NCBI GenBank assembly: GCA_046735115.1
Contig: JBKPSR010000059.1
Coordinates: forward strand, 7,460-71,459
Reading direction: 5' to 3'
Length of the DNA stretch: 64,000 nt
Source: JACVRW01 sp046735115
Lineage (GTDB): Bacteria; Actinomycetota; Thermoleophilia; Solirubrobacterales; Thermoleophilaceae
Shown: in pieces, positions 48,677-57,423 of the stretch
How positions within the stretch are numbered: the first letter of the stretch is position 1
Layout of the letters: every line of letters starts with the position of its first letter
The notes under the pieces: generated by a model
Told to the model about the DNA's origin: nothing
The model's database searches: none
The model's input: the letters and a program-made list of their open reading frames with translations, nothing else
Program-made: the position numbers and the translations under genes

Positions 48677-49491
48677 CCGAGCTTAGACTCGATCGCGTTC
48701 AGGACCGTCTTGCGGTTCGCGTTGCGACGCTCGTGGTCGCGTACCTTGCGGAGCTCCGCCGCCGTCAGCGTGCCGAGCCGGCTCACGACCTGGTCCGCGG
48801 TCAGGTCGTCGTACGCGCTGATCGGGAAGTTCGGCCCGACCCCCGCCGCGCGACGGGCGCGATCCGCCTGGGCGAGCGGTCCGGAGGCAACGCGCACGGC
48901 CCGGCTGCGCGCGCCCGATGCCCGGCCGCGCGCCGCCGAGGCGGCTCCGCCGGCAACCTTCCGGACGCCGGACGTGCGGCCCTCGATCTCGTCGCGGCCC
49001 TTTCCGAGCAGCTGCTCGAGGTCCTTGAGCACGTCGTTGGTCTGCTTGCGGCCACGCTCGAGCAGGCCCGAGGCCACACCCTGGGCGTCGGCGCTGGTCA
49101 TCCGTCCGCGCTCCACCGCCTCGGAGAGCACCTCCTCGATCCGATCGCGGGTGAGCAGCACCATCTCCATCGGGCCGATCAGGTTCTTGCGGAGCGCCTC
49201 GCGGAACTCGGCGACCGTCTTCGCCTCGACGCCGGCGCGACGCGCGCCGCGGCCCGCCGTGCGAGAGGTGCTCTTCGCAGCGCTGCGCGCCTTCTGCTGG
49301 CGCCCGCGCGCCTGGCCGCCCTTCTTGGCGGCGGCGCTGCGCTTGGCCGAGGACGCGCGCGAGCTCGAGGAGGACGAGCGGGAGGCGGCGGACGAGCGGC
49401 TGCGCGAGCTGGACGCCGAGGAGCGGCTGCTCCCGGGCCGGCTCGACCCGCTCGACTTCCTGGAACCTCCGCTGCTACGGCGCTCGGCCAT
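48673..49491 (-). CDS. Ser/Arg/Lys-rich protein with phasin-like coiled-coil core
   Basis: 272 residues from ATG 49491 (AGGAGG at eight bases). Residues 1-90 are low-complexity Ser/Arg/Ala/Lys (RSSASSSRSRSSAASRSSSS). A helical region follows, KNLIGPMEMVLLTRDRIEEVLSEAVERGRMTS..LLERGRKQTNDVLKDLEQLL, like phasin/PhaF-type proteins with basic nucleoid-binding tails (here N-terminal). The C-terminus, YDDLTADQVVSRLGTLTAAELRKV, looks like a small helical domain. Role in DNA or granule association is inferred. Confidence 0.65.
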   Translation of the reverse strand: MAERRSSGGSRKSSGSSRPGSSRSSASSSRSRSSAASRSSSSSSRASSAKRSAAAKKGGQARGRQQKARSAAKSTSRTAGRGARRAGVEAKTVAEFREALRKNLIGPMEMVLLTRDRIEEVLSEAVERGRMTSADAQGVASGLLERGRKQTNDVLKDLEQLLGKGRDEIEGRTSGVRKVAGGAASAARGRASGARSRAVRVASGPLAQADRARRAAGVGPNFPISAYDDLTADQVVSRLGTLTAAELRKVRDHERRNANRKTVLNAIESKLG

Positions 49492-49546
49492 CTGCTCCCC
49501 CTCCTGGTCCTGCAAATTGGTGATCTGGCTGTTGCTCTGATAGGGA

Positions 49547-50362
49547 CTATCTCACCTCGAAGCTCGCTACGACCGGCGCGTGGTCGGAGAGCCGAAGCCG
49601 GAGCCCGTCGGACTCGACGAGCTCGTACGCCTCGGGCGGAAGGCGTCGCGGGCGCTCCGAGATCTCGAGCTCGCGCGCCAGGATGTGGTCGATCGCGTGC
49701 GGTCCAGTGGGGTCCCGGAGGCCGAACCGCTCGCGCAGCTCGGCGAAGGGCAACGGGTCCCGAGCGGGCCGGAGGTTGAGGTCGCCGCCGAAGACGAGCG
49801 GGTCCTCGCCGGACCATTCGACGGCGCTGGCCGCCGCCGCGATCAGCTCGCCGCTCGCCTTCTCCGGCAGTCCGGCCGACGCGTGCAGGTTGGCAACGGA
49901 GACGACCTCCCCGCGCGCCAGCCGGATCCGCGCCCAGACCATCCGGCGCCGCTCCGGGCGCACCGCGAGCGTCAGCTCGCGGTGCTCGAGGATGCTCCCG
50001 GGCGCGCGCACGAACAGCTGATTAGAGCCACCCTCCCACGAGGCGATCAGGTCGGGGTTCAGGTCGGCGGCCAGCCGCTGCAGCGGCGGCACCACGTTCC
50101 GCGAGGTGAGGACGCGCACGCCGTTCGCCTTTGCACGCTGCCCCAGTCGGCGGAACCACAGCGGCGGCGCCTCCTGGAGCAGCGCCACGTGCCACTCGCG
50201 GTCCGCGATCCAGCCCGCGAACTCCTCCCGCAGCAGCCGGTTGACCTGGACGTGGGTCTCGTCGCGCTCGGTGACTCGGAGCAGCCGCGAGCGCAGCGTG
50301 AAGAGCGCGGGATCGGGCGGGTGGTCGCGCCCGTGGTAGAGATTCCAGCTGAGGACTCGCAT
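49547..50362 (-). CDS. Endonuclease/exonuclease/phosphatase-family protein
   Basis: 271 residues. EEP fold motifs: MRVLSWNLYHGRD at the N-terminus, VALLQEAPP (metal Glu), ANLHASAG, VFGGDLNLRP (Asp-x-Asn) and the terminal AIDHILAR and LSDHAPVVASFEV. All catalytic residues appear present, so a metal-dependent phosphodiesterase or nuclease. Its ATG overlaps the ATG of the divergent argF by two bases. Confidence 0.88.
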   Translation of the reverse strand: MRVLSWNLYHGRDHPPDPALFTLRSRLLRVTERDETHVQVNRLLREEFAGWIADREWHVALLQEAPPLWFRRLGQRAKANGVRVLTSRNVVPPLQRLAADLNPDLIASWEGGSNQLFVRAPGSILEHRELTLAVRPERRRMVWARIRLARGEVVSVANLHASAGLPEKASGELIAAAASAVEWSGEDPLVFGGDLNLRPARDPLPFAELRERFGLRDPTGPHAIDHILARELEISERPRRLPPEAYELVESDGLRLRLSDHAPVVASFEVR

Positions 50363-51227
50363 GCCAAGGCACTTCCTGACAGGCGCGGAGCTTACGGCTG
50401 CCGAGCAGTTGGGGCTCATTGAGCGGGCGATCGGTCTGAAGGCCGACCGCCTGGCCTCGCGCGCGCTCGAGGGCAGGTCGGTCGCGCTCGTGTTCGACAA
50501 GCCGTCGACGCGCACGCGCGTCTCATTCGACGTCGGCGTGTACGAGCTGGGGGGCCACCCCGTGGTCCTGCGGCAGGGCGAGCTTCAGATGGCACGTGGC
50601 GAGTCCACGCGCGACGTTGCGCTGGTCCTGTCGCGGATGGTGCACGCGATCGGGGTGCGGACCGGCCCGCATTCGGTCGTCGAGGAGCTTGCCGAGCACG
50701 CCTCGGTCCCCGTGTTCAACATGCTCACCCATGAGCACCATCCGTGCCAGGCGCTCGCGGACCTGATGACGCTGCACGAGCGCTTCGGCACGCTCGAGGG
50801 GCTGAAGCTGGCCTACGTCGGCGACGGGAACAACATGGCGCGCTCGCTCCTGATCGCCGGCGGGATCGCGGGCGTGGAGGTGGCGGTGGCCTCGCCGCCC
50901 GAGCTGTCGCTGCCCGAGGCGCCCGGTGTCCCGCCCGCGGAGGCGGTCCGCGGAGCGCACGCCCTCTACACGGACGTCTGGGTGAGCATGGGCGACGAGG
51001 GCGACGCCGACCAGCGGCGCACCCTGCTCGCCCCCTACCGAATCGACGACGAGCTGCTCGCCGAGGCGCGCGACGACGCGATCGTCCTGCACTGCCTCCC
51101 CGCCCATCCCGGCGAGGAGATCACGGCGGAGGTTCTCTACGGAGAGCGCTCGGCGGCATGGGACCAGGCTGAGAATCGCGTGCACGCCCAAAAGGCACTT
51201 CTCGAGCATCTACTCTCCGCCGCATGA
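50361..51227 (+). CDS. argF: Ornithine carbamoyltransferase
   Basis: 288 residues, slightly short for the family. Carbamoyl-phosphate site STRTRVSF, then MLTHEHHPCQALADLMTL (HPCQ), DVWVSMGDE (ornithine loop, SMG) and the catalytic Cys in LHCLPAHPGEEI. Makes citrulline in arginine synthesis. No other arg genes are in the window. Its ATG overlaps that of the divergent EEP gene, and its end overlaps the cupredoxin gene (ATGA). Confidence 0.95.
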   Translation: MPRHFLTGAELTAAEQLGLIERAIGLKADRLASRALEGRSVALVFDKPSTRTRVSFDVGVYELGGHPVVLRQGELQMARGESTRDVALVLSRMVHAIGVRTGPHSVVEELAEHASVPVFNMLTHEHHPCQALADLMTLHERFGTLEGLKLAYVGDGNNMARSLLIAGGIAGVEVAVASPPELSLPEAPGVPPAEAVRGAHALYTDVWVSMGDEGDADQRRTLLAPYRIDDELLAEARDDAIVLHCLPAHPGEEITAEVLYGERSAAWDQAENRVHAQKALLEHLLSAA

Positions 51228-51628
51228 CGAAGCTGCTCGCCCTGGTACTGGCCTGCCTCGCCCTCGGTCTCGCCGCCTGCGGCGGTGACGATGACGACAG
51301 TGGCGGCGGTGGCGGCGGCGCGAGCACCAGCAACCAGCCGGCCGCCGGAGGCGGGGGCGGCGGCGTCAAGGTCAGCCTGAAGAACATCCAGTTCAACCCC
51401 AAGGACGTGACGGTCAAGCCCGGCGAGACGATCACGTTCACAAACGACGAGTCGATCCCGCACGACGTGCACAAGGAGTCGGGCCCCGGCGCGGACTTCG
51501 CGTCAGGGCCTGACGGGGGGATGCAGCAGGGTGACACCTTCGAGCTGAAGCTCGACAAGCCCGGCACGTACAAGTACGTGTGCCACGTTCACGCGCCGGG
51601 GATGGCCGGGACGATCACCGTCAAGTAG
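51224..51628 (+). CDS. Plastocyanin-like cupredoxin lipoprotein
   Basis: 134 residues. Lipobox GLAAC, an Asp/Gly-rich linker, then a cupredoxin domain: VKVSLKNIQFNPKDVTVKPGETITFTND, His in IPHDVHK, and Cys-His-Met in VCHVHAPGMAGTITVK, the full type I copper set. Electron carrier or copper handling at the membrane surface. TACTCT seven bases upstream suggests its own promoter within argF. Confidence 0.9.
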   Translation: MTKLLALVLACLALGLAACGGDDDDSGGGGGGASTSNQPAAGGGGGGVKVSLKNIQFNPKDVTVKPGETITFTNDESIPHDVHKESGPGADFASGPDGGMQQGDTFELKLDKPGTYKYVCHVHAPGMAGTITVK

Positions 51629-52112
51629 GCCGGCGGCGAACGCCGAAGCCGCGCAGGAGCAGCAACGCGGTCTCCCCGACACCGCCGCGCGACGGCAACA
51701 GCCCGAGCTGGGTGGCGGCGTCGTAGAGGTCGAAGAAGCCGCGGGCGCGGCGGACCTCGCCGTCGGTCAGCTCCAGGTAGTGCAGGCCGTGGATCGCCAC
51801 GAAGCGGTCGGTGGCCGGGAGCATGTGGCCGATGTCGCCCTCGTGAGTGCCGAGCAATCGCCACGGCACGCACGCGTGGGCGCCGCGGAAGAGAGGCGGC
51901 GACGTGCCCTCGACTCTCAGGTCCGGGAACGCCTGCCGAAGCGCGATCGCGTGCTCGTCGAGCGCGGCGACGCCGCGGAGCAGGTCAACCGCCACCGGAT
52001 CCTCGTACGTGACGTCCGGCGTGCAGCAGGTCTCGAAGCCCGCGCCCTCCCAGGCAGAGCGCCACCGCTCGGCCAGCCGATCGACGGCGCCGCGCTCGAG
52101 CTCGGTGCTCAC
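51621..52112 (-). CDS. SnoaL-like/NTF2-fold protein
   Basis: 163 residues from GTG overlapping the thiG stop as GTGA. VDRLAERWRSAWEGAGF, CCTPDVTYEDPVA, FPDLRVEG and GLHYLELTDGEVRRARGFFD match the SnoaL-like polyketide cyclase/ester cyclase fold. Last gene of the thiamine operon; whether it acts in thiamine metabolism is not known. It overlaps the cupredoxin gene tail-to-tail by eight bases. Confidence 0.8.
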   Translation of the reverse strand: MSTELERGAVDRLAERWRSAWEGAGFETCCTPDVTYEDPVAVDLLRGVAALDEHAIALRQAFPDLRVEGTSPPLFRGAHACVPWRLLGTHEGDIGHMLPATDRFVAIHGLHYLELTDGEVRRARGFFDLYDAATQLGLLPSRGGVGETALLLLRGFGVRRRPT

Positions 52113-52903
52113 GCTCTGCCCGGCACGCCCTGGTCTAGCTCGGCCAGCCCCTCCTCCGGCGAGGACGCGGTGGCGTAGAGCCGGCGCGGGATCCGCCCTG
52201 CCTGGCTCGCTTCGTAGCCCGCCTCGACTGCCTTTCGCATCGCGCGGGCCATCGCGGGCGGATCCGCCGCGCGCGAGATGGCGCTCGCCAGCAGCACGGC
52301 GTCGCAGCCCGCCTCCAGCGCGAGCGCGGCGTCGGAGGCCGTACCCACCCCCGCGTCGAGGATCACCGGAACGCGGGCCTGTTCGACGATCAGGCGAAGG
52401 TTGTAGGGGTTGTTGATGCCCATGCCGCTGCCGATCGGCGAGCCGAGCGGCATGACAGCCGCGCAGCCGGCGTCCTCGAGCCGGCGGGCGAGGATCGGGT
52501 CGTCGCTCGTGTACGGGAGCACCGTGAAGCCGTCCGCGACGAGCTCCTCTGCGGCCACGAGCAGCTCGGCGGGGTCGGGGAGCAGCGTGCGATCGTCGCC
52601 GATCACCTCGAGCTTGACCCAATCGGTCCCGAGCGCCTCGCGGGCGAGCTTCGCGGTGGTCACGGCCTCGCGGGCGGTGAAGCAGCCTGCCGTGTTGGGG
52701 AGCACCTCGAGCCCGGCCTCCCCGAGCACCTCAACGATCGAGCCCCGGGCGCTCGGATCGACTCGCCGCATGGCGACCGTCGCGAGCTCGGCGCCCGACT
52801 CGCGGGCGGCCTCGGCCATGACCTGGAGGCTGCGAAAGCCGCCCGTGCCGAGGATGAGCCGCGACCCGAGCGGCCGTCCGGCGATCTCGAAGCTCGCGGA
52901 CAT
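52109..52903 (-). CDS. thiG: Thiazole synthase
   Basis: 264 residues from ATG within TGATG at the thiS stop (TTG three bases earlier is possible). FEIAGRPLGSRLILGTGGF at the start, Schiff-base Lys in WVKLEVIGDD, then VLPYTSDDPILARRLEDAGCAAVMPLGSPIGSG and ILDAGVGTASDAALALEAG. Makes the thiazole phosphate with ThiS-thiocarboxylate and the ThiO product. Confidence 0.96.
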   Translation of the reverse strand: MSASFEIAGRPLGSRLILGTGGFRSLQVMAEAARESGAELATVAMRRVDPSARGSIVEVLGEAGLEVLPNTAGCFTAREAVTTAKLAREALGTDWVKLEVIGDDRTLLPDPAELLVAAEELVADGFTVLPYTSDDPILARRLEDAGCAAVMPLGSPIGSGMGINNPYNLRLIVEQARVPVILDAGVGTASDAALALEAGCDAVLLASAISRAADPPAMARAMRKAVEAGYEASQAGRIPRRLYATASSPEEGLAELDQGVPGRA

Positions 52904-53112
52904 CAAGCGCCTCCCTGAACGGCGTGGAGCACCTCGACCTCCTGCCCGTCACGGATCTCCGTGGTGGCCCATTCACCGCGAGGGACGACCTCGCCGTCGA
53001 GCGCCACGGCGACGCCCCGGCCGTCGGGGGCGCCCGCCGCGCGAACCGCGGCCTCGACCGTGGGCCCCTCCTCGAGCTCGCGTCGCTCGCCGTTGATCGT
53101 CACGAGCGTCAC
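52903..53112 (-). CDS. thiS: Sulfur carrier protein ThiS with C-terminal GGA
   Basis: 69 residues, ubiquitin-like: VTINGERRELEEGPTVEAAV, VAVALDGEVVPRGEW, and IRDGQEVEVLHAVQGGA. ThiS normally ends exactly in Gly-Gly for adenylation; here an Ala follows. GTG start overlaps the thiO stop (GTGA). The partner ThiF is not in the window. Confidence 0.93.
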   Translation of the reverse strand: MTLVTINGERRELEEGPTVEAAVRAAGAPDGRGVAVALDGEVVPRGEWATTEIRDGQEVEVLHAVQGGA

Positions 53113-54245
53113 CGGGGCGCTCCGGTCAGCTGCGCAAAGCGTGCCGGGCTCAGGGCCTCGAGCTCCTCCGGGAGCTCCTCGCCGGCCAACAGGGCCGCGA
53201 CCGCGTCGCCCGTCAGCGGCGCCAGCAGCACGCCGTTTCGCCAGTGGCCGGTCGCCCAGATGAGCCCGCCGAGCTCGTCCCGGCCCACAATGGGCGCGTT
53301 GTCCGGGGTGCCCGGGCGCAGGCCGGCGCGGGCGCTCACAAGCTCCAGCTCGCCCACTTCGGGCAGCACCTCCCAGGCGGCCTCGAGGAGTCGGAACACG
53401 CCGTCGGCTGTCACGGAGGTGTCGAAACCCTGCTCCTCGACCGTCGCGCCCAGCACGACGCGGCCGTCGCCGCGCGATACGAGATAGCAGCGCGGCGTGC
53501 GAATGACGCGCTCGAACGGACTCGGCATCGCTCCGCGCGTGCGCAGCTCGAGGATCTGGCCTTTCACCGGCCGCACCGGCGGCCCGTCACCGTCCGGGGC
53601 CAGCGCGGCGCTCCACGGCCCGGCCGCGACGACCACCTGGGCGCAGGCGATCGTTCCGCCGCTCGTGCGGACGCCGGTGACGGCCGCGCCGTCGTGCTCG
53701 ATCGCCTGGACCTCGACTCCAAGCGTCAGCTCGCGAGAGGCCTCGCTCAGGGCTTGCAGCGTGGCACGCGGGTCCGCGCTCCCGTCCTGCGGCGCGAGGA
53801 TCCCTCCCGCGATGCGCGGTGAGAGGCCCGGCTCGAGCGCGCGACAGCGCGACGGCGTCAGCCACTCCGAGCTGAGCCCGAGCGCGCGCTGGAATTCGTG
53901 GAGGCGGTGAAGCGCCTCGGCGTCGTCACGGTCTGCCGCCACGACCAGGGCGCCCGAGTCACGGTACCCGGTGGGCAGGCCGGTCACCTCCGACAGCTCG
54001 GCGGCGAACCCCGGCCACCGCTCGCGCGCCAGGAGGTTCACCCGGAGCGGGCCCTCCTCGCCGAAATCGGCCTCGGTGACGGGGGCGAGCATCCCCGCCG
54101 CCACCCCGGAGGTGCCGGCGCCCGGCTCTGCGGCGCGATCGACCACGAGCACGGACATGCCGCGCTTTCGCGCGCGCCATGCGCACGAGAGGCCGATGAG
54201 GCCGGCGCCGATCACGACGGCGTCGTAGCGTGTGCTCCGCGGCAG
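53109..54245 (-). CDS. thiO: Glycine oxidase ThiO, probable CTG start
   Basis: 378 residues if CTG 54245 is used; this restores the first beta strand RYDAVVIGAGLIGLS of the FAD fold. GTG 54215 would begin inside it (IGAGLIG). A GGGAAGG purine stretch of the riboswitch lies about eight bases upstream of the CTG. DAO-family features: GTSGVAAGMLAP, PVKGQILELRTRG, ATGHWRNGVLLAPLTG. Oxidises glycine to the imine used by ThiG. Confidence 0.9.
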   Translation of the reverse strand: MPRSTRYDAVVIGAGLIGLSCAWRARKRGMSVLVVDRAAEPGAGTSGVAAGMLAPVTEADFGEEGPLRVNLLARERWPGFAAELSEVTGLPTGYRDSGALVVAADRDDAEALHRLHEFQRALGLSSEWLTPSRCRALEPGLSPRIAGGILAPQDGSADPRATLQALSEASRELTLGVEVQAIEHDGAAVTGVRTSGGTIACAQVVVAAGPWSAALAPDGDGPPVRPVKGQILELRTRGAMPSPFERVIRTPRCYLVSRGDGRVVLGATVEEQGFDTSVTADGVFRLLEAAWEVLPEVGELELVSARAGLRPGTPDNAPIVGRDELGGLIWATGHWRNGVLLAPLTGDAVAALLAGEELPEELEALSPARFAQLTGAPR

Positions 54246-54251
54246 TTACAT

Positions 54252-54345
54252 CACCTTCCCTTCGCGGGCATTACCCCGGTCAGGTTCGACGGTCGGCGGC
54301 GCCGCAGCCACCCTCTCAGCCCGGTCCGCCCGAGCTCCCGTTAGT
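54252..54345 (-). promoter_or_regulatory. TPP riboswitch (THI element)
   Basis: The minus strand shows the conserved cores: ACGGGAGCTC entry of P1, GGGCTGAGAGG, then a variable P3 arm, AACCTGACC, GGGTAATGCC-like and GCGAAGGGAAGG at the 3' side. It ends right before the thiO start, so it likely closes translation start (or elongation) when TPP is bound. It governs thiO-thiS-thiG and the SnoaL-like gene. Confidence 0.95.
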
Positions 54346-54433
54346 TACCTCCATGATAGCTCCGCGGGCATCCATGCCCGCGCTCTGATTGCAGCGGCGC
54401 CATCCAGGCGCTGTGACCGGACGCATCGCGTCC

Positions 54434-54640
54434 CTACAGCCGCCGCGTCGGGTAGTCGTCCGGCCGACGCGGGCCGTTGCCCATGAAGACGATCGCGAGC
54501 GAGATGACGAGACCGACGATCCCGACCACGATCAGGATGAGGCCGACGGTGTCGATCTCCACACCCTGGACCGTCACGTTCACCGCGTAGCGCAGGATCG
54601 CGCCCACCGCGATGAGGAATATCGACATGCCGATTCCCAT
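54434..54640 (-). CDS. DUF6458-like small membrane protein
   Basis: 68 residues: MGIGMSIFLIAVGAILRYAV, then VGLILIVVGIVGLVISLAIVFMG, two membrane helices and a short basic tail. Matches the small actinobacterial DUF6458 family from memory. Function unknown. The interval between it and the riboswitch shows no gene. Confidence 0.8.
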   Translation of the reverse strand: MGIGMSIFLIAVGAILRYAVNVTVQGVEIDTVGLILIVVGIVGLVISLAIVFMGNGPRRPDDYPTRRL

Positions 54641-54734
54641 ATCTCCTACCGTCCTGGTAGGCCGCGCCGGACGCTAGCAGGGGCTCTGACCGCAACCCGG
54701 CGCGACACCGGTGTTTGAAGAGCCTTACCCCTTC

Positions 54735-56135
54735 ATGAGACGCCTGACCCTCGCAACCGCCCTTCTCCTGGCGCTGCTGGCCCCGTCCGCGCACGCCTCC
54801 AGCAGCCAGCTGCTGATCTTTCAGGACGACGGCCGGATGCGCGCCGCGCCGGAGGCCACGGCCCAGGAGATCCGGGAGCTCGGTGCCGACGTCGTGAAGA
54901 TCCAGCTCTACTGGGGCGACGTGGCGCCCGCGGGGCGGCACAAGCCCGCCGGCTTCGACGGAGGCGACCCCGCCGGCTACGACTGGGACCTCTACCAGCG
55001 CGAGGTGCAGGCGATCGCCGGCGCCGGCATGCGGCCGTACATCAGCCTGGGCGCCCACGCACCGCGCTGGGCGACCAACGGCCGTGGCCGGCCCGGGACC
55101 GGCCGGCCGAACGCCAAGGAGTTCGAGCTCTTCGCGGAGGCCGCGGGCCGTGAGTTTCCGAACGTCCACATCTGGTCGATGTGGAACGAGCCGAACCTCT
55201 ACTCGTGGCTGAGCCCGCAGCGGAGCGGAGGCGCCCCGCAGTCGCCGTCCATCTACCGGGGGCTCTACCTGGCGGGGCATGCGGGGCTCAAGGCGAGCGG
55301 GCACGGCGGCGACACGATCCTGCTCGGCGAGCTGATGCCCCGCGGCGGCCGCTCGGCGCGCAAGATCCGGCCGCTCGAGTTCCTCCGCGAGATGTTCTGC
55401 CTGAACCGGGACTACGCCCAGTATCACGGCCGCGCCGCGCGCCGGCGCCACTGCGGACGGGTCGGGCGGATCCCGACCTCGGGCCTCGCCTACCACCCCT
55501 ACACGCTGCCCGTGGGACCGCGGACCCGCGACCTCGCCGATGACGCCGCCATCGGCCAGCTCAGCCGGGTCACGCGCGTGCTCGACGCTCTGGCCCGGCG
55601 CGGCAAGCTCCCCCGCCGGCTGCCGCTCTGGATCACGGAGTTCGGCTACCAGACGCGTCCGCCCGACGTCGTCTTCGGCATCCCGCTGAAGCGCACGGCG
55701 AGCTTCATGGACATCGGCGAGTGGATGGCCTTCCGCAACCGCCGGGTGGCGAGCTACTCGCAGTACACGCTCTTCGACGTGGCGCCGCTAAGCAGGGGGC
55801 TTCCATTCCAGCGCTGGTCCACCTGGCAGTCCGGCCTGCGCTTCGCAGACGGGCGCAAGAAGCCGGCGGTCTACAGGGCGTTCCAGCTTCCGCTGCTCGT
55901 CCGCGCTCTGGGCGCCGACGCCGTCGACCTCTTCGGCGGCGGGCGCGGCGGCCTCGGCGGGACCGCCCGTATCGAAGCCAAGGTCCCGGGCGGCCGCTAC
56001 CGTTCGATCGCCAGTGTGCCCTTGAACGACGCCGGATATTTCAGCCGGATCGTTCGTCTGAAGCGCGCGTATCGCCAAACCTTCAGGGTCACCATCGGCG
56101 GAATCTCTCGCACCAACCGACCGGTGGCCCCGTAA
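54735..56135 (+). CDS. Secreted clan GH-A-like glycosidase (island copy 1)
   Basis: 466 residues from ATG 54735. Signal peptide LTLATALLLALLAPSAHA. Barrel: SQLLIFQDDGRM, ELGADVVKIQLYWGDVAP, acid/base Glu about 152 in SMWNEPNLYSW, YHPYTLP, nucleophile Glu about 302 in PLWITEFGYQT, then SYSQYTLFD and WQSGLRFADGRKKPA, and a small C-terminal beta domain. Closest in layout to island copy 4 (58685). GH39/GH5-like by motif placement; substrate unknown. Confidence 0.85.
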   Translation: MRRLTLATALLLALLAPSAHASSSQLLIFQDDGRMRAAPEATAQEIRELGADVVKIQLYWGDVAPAGRHKPAGFDGGDPAGYDWDLYQREVQAIAGAGMRPYISLGAHAPRWATNGRGRPGTGRPNAKEFELFAEAAGREFPNVHIWSMWNEPNLYSWLSPQRSGGAPQSPSIYRGLYLAGHAGLKASGHGGDTILLGELMPRGGRSARKIRPLEFLREMFCLNRDYAQYHGRAARRRHCGRVGRIPTSGLAYHPYTLPVGPRTRDLADDAAIGQLSRVTRVLDALARRGKLPRRLPLWITEFGYQTRPPDVVFGIPLKRTASFMDIGEWMAFRNRRVASYSQYTLFDVAPLSRGLPFQRWSTWQSGLRFADGRKKPAVYRAFQLPLLVRALGADAVDLFGGGRGGLGGTARIEAKVPGGRYRSIASVPLNDAGYFSRIVRLKRAYRQTFRVTIGGISRTNRPVAP

Positions 56136-56181
56136 CGCTGTAGGCAGAAACACCCCCGAGCCCTCCGAAGGAGTTTCACCC

Positions 56182-57423
56182 GTGCTGGCAGTACAAAGGC
56201 CCACCCGAGCCCTGGCCGTCATCGTCGTAACCGCGTCCGCGATCCTGACCGGCTGTCTCATCGACGCCGCCCAGAGCAAGGCCGCCCGCAACATGGAGCT
56301 CGCGATCCAGGACGACGCCGTCCTGCTCGAGGGCCAGTACAAGACCTGGCAGGGCGACAAGCCGTTCGGCTACGCGCAGGGCATCGGAGTCACGCGCATC
56401 CGGGTCAACATGCTCTGGTCCTACACGCTGCCAAAGCCCGAGTACGCCGCCAAGACCAAGCCGACCGTCCTGCACTACGACTTCAGCCGCTTCGACAACC
56501 TGATCGACCGCGCGGCCGCCAAGGGCATGCGCGTCCATCTCTCGCTGACCGGCCCGGCGCCGCGTTGGGCGAACGCGCGCCGGTACACCGCGCGGCGCGC
56601 CTGGTTCAAGCCGAGCGCCACCGAGTTCGGGAAGTTCGCGGCCATCGTGGCCGACCATTTCCGCGGTCGCTTGGACCGCTACAGCATCTGGAACGAGCCG
56701 AACTGGAAGACCTGGCTCGGCCCGCTCGCGTCAGGCCCGACGCTCTACCGGAACCTCTACCTCCGAGGCTATAACGCGATCAAGAAAGCCGACCCGTCTG
56801 CGAAGGTGCTGATCGGCGAGACGGCTCCGTTCTCCAGGCCCGGGTTCTCCACATCCCCGCTTGCCTTCCTGCGCGCCGTGACGTGCGTCAACGCGAAGTA
56901 CAAGCGCACGCGGGCGTGCCCGAAGCTCAAGGCCGACGGCTACGCCCACCATCCGTACGACTTTGCGCACGCCCCTAATTACCGGTATCCCGGCGCGGAC
57001 AACGTGACGATCGGGACGCTGTCACGGCTCACGCGGGCGCTCGACAAGCTGTCGCGCACGGGGGCGCTGCGCAAGAACGGAGGCGGGCGCATGCCGGTGT
57101 ACCTGACGGAATACGGCTACTTCGCGTCGGGGCACCGGGCGCTCAAGAAGCGCCTCCGCTCGAAGTACCTCCAGCAGGCCCAGGCGATCGCCCTCAAGAA
57201 CCCCCGCGTCAAGAGCCAGCTCCAGTACCTGCTCGTGACGCCGTCGCGCGGCGACCGGGCGTCATTCTTCGATCTGGGCCTGGTCGCCAGGTCCGGCAAG
57301 CGGAACGTCGGCTACGACGCGCTGAAGCGCTGGTACAACGCCAATCGCGGGAGGGTCAAGCGCCCGGGCGGGCCGATCACCCTGCCGGCGGCGCCACCGC
57401 AGCCGGGCACGCTGCCGGGCTAG
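56182..57423 (+). CDS. Clan GH-A-like glycosidase lipoprotein (island copy 2)
   Basis: 413 residues from GTG with GAAGGAG upstream. Lipobox ILTGC, so membrane-anchored. MELAIQDDAVLLEGQYKTW, VTRIRVNMLWSYTLP, acid/base Glu about 172 in SIWNEPNWKTWLG, YAHHPYDFAHAP, nucleophile Glu about 310 in PVYLTEYGYFAS. No C-terminal beta domain; ends in a Pro-rich tail. Its stop shares CTAG with the convergent copy 3. Confidence 0.85.
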   Translation: MLAVQRPTRALAVIVVTASAILTGCLIDAAQSKAARNMELAIQDDAVLLEGQYKTWQGDKPFGYAQGIGVTRIRVNMLWSYTLPKPEYAAKTKPTVLHYDFSRFDNLIDRAAAKGMRVHLSLTGPAPRWANARRYTARRAWFKPSATEFGKFAAIVADHFRGRLDRYSIWNEPNWKTWLGPLASGPTLYRNLYLRGYNAIKKADPSAKVLIGETAPFSRPGFSTSPLAFLRAVTCVNAKYKRTRACPKLKADGYAHHPYDFAHAPNYRYPGADNVTIGTLSRLTRALDKLSRTGALRKNGGGRMPVYLTEYGYFASGHRALKKRLRSKYLQQAQAIALKNPRVKSQLQYLLVTPSRGDRASFFDLGLVARSGKRNVGYDALKRWYNANRGRVKRPGGPITLPAAPPQPGTLPG

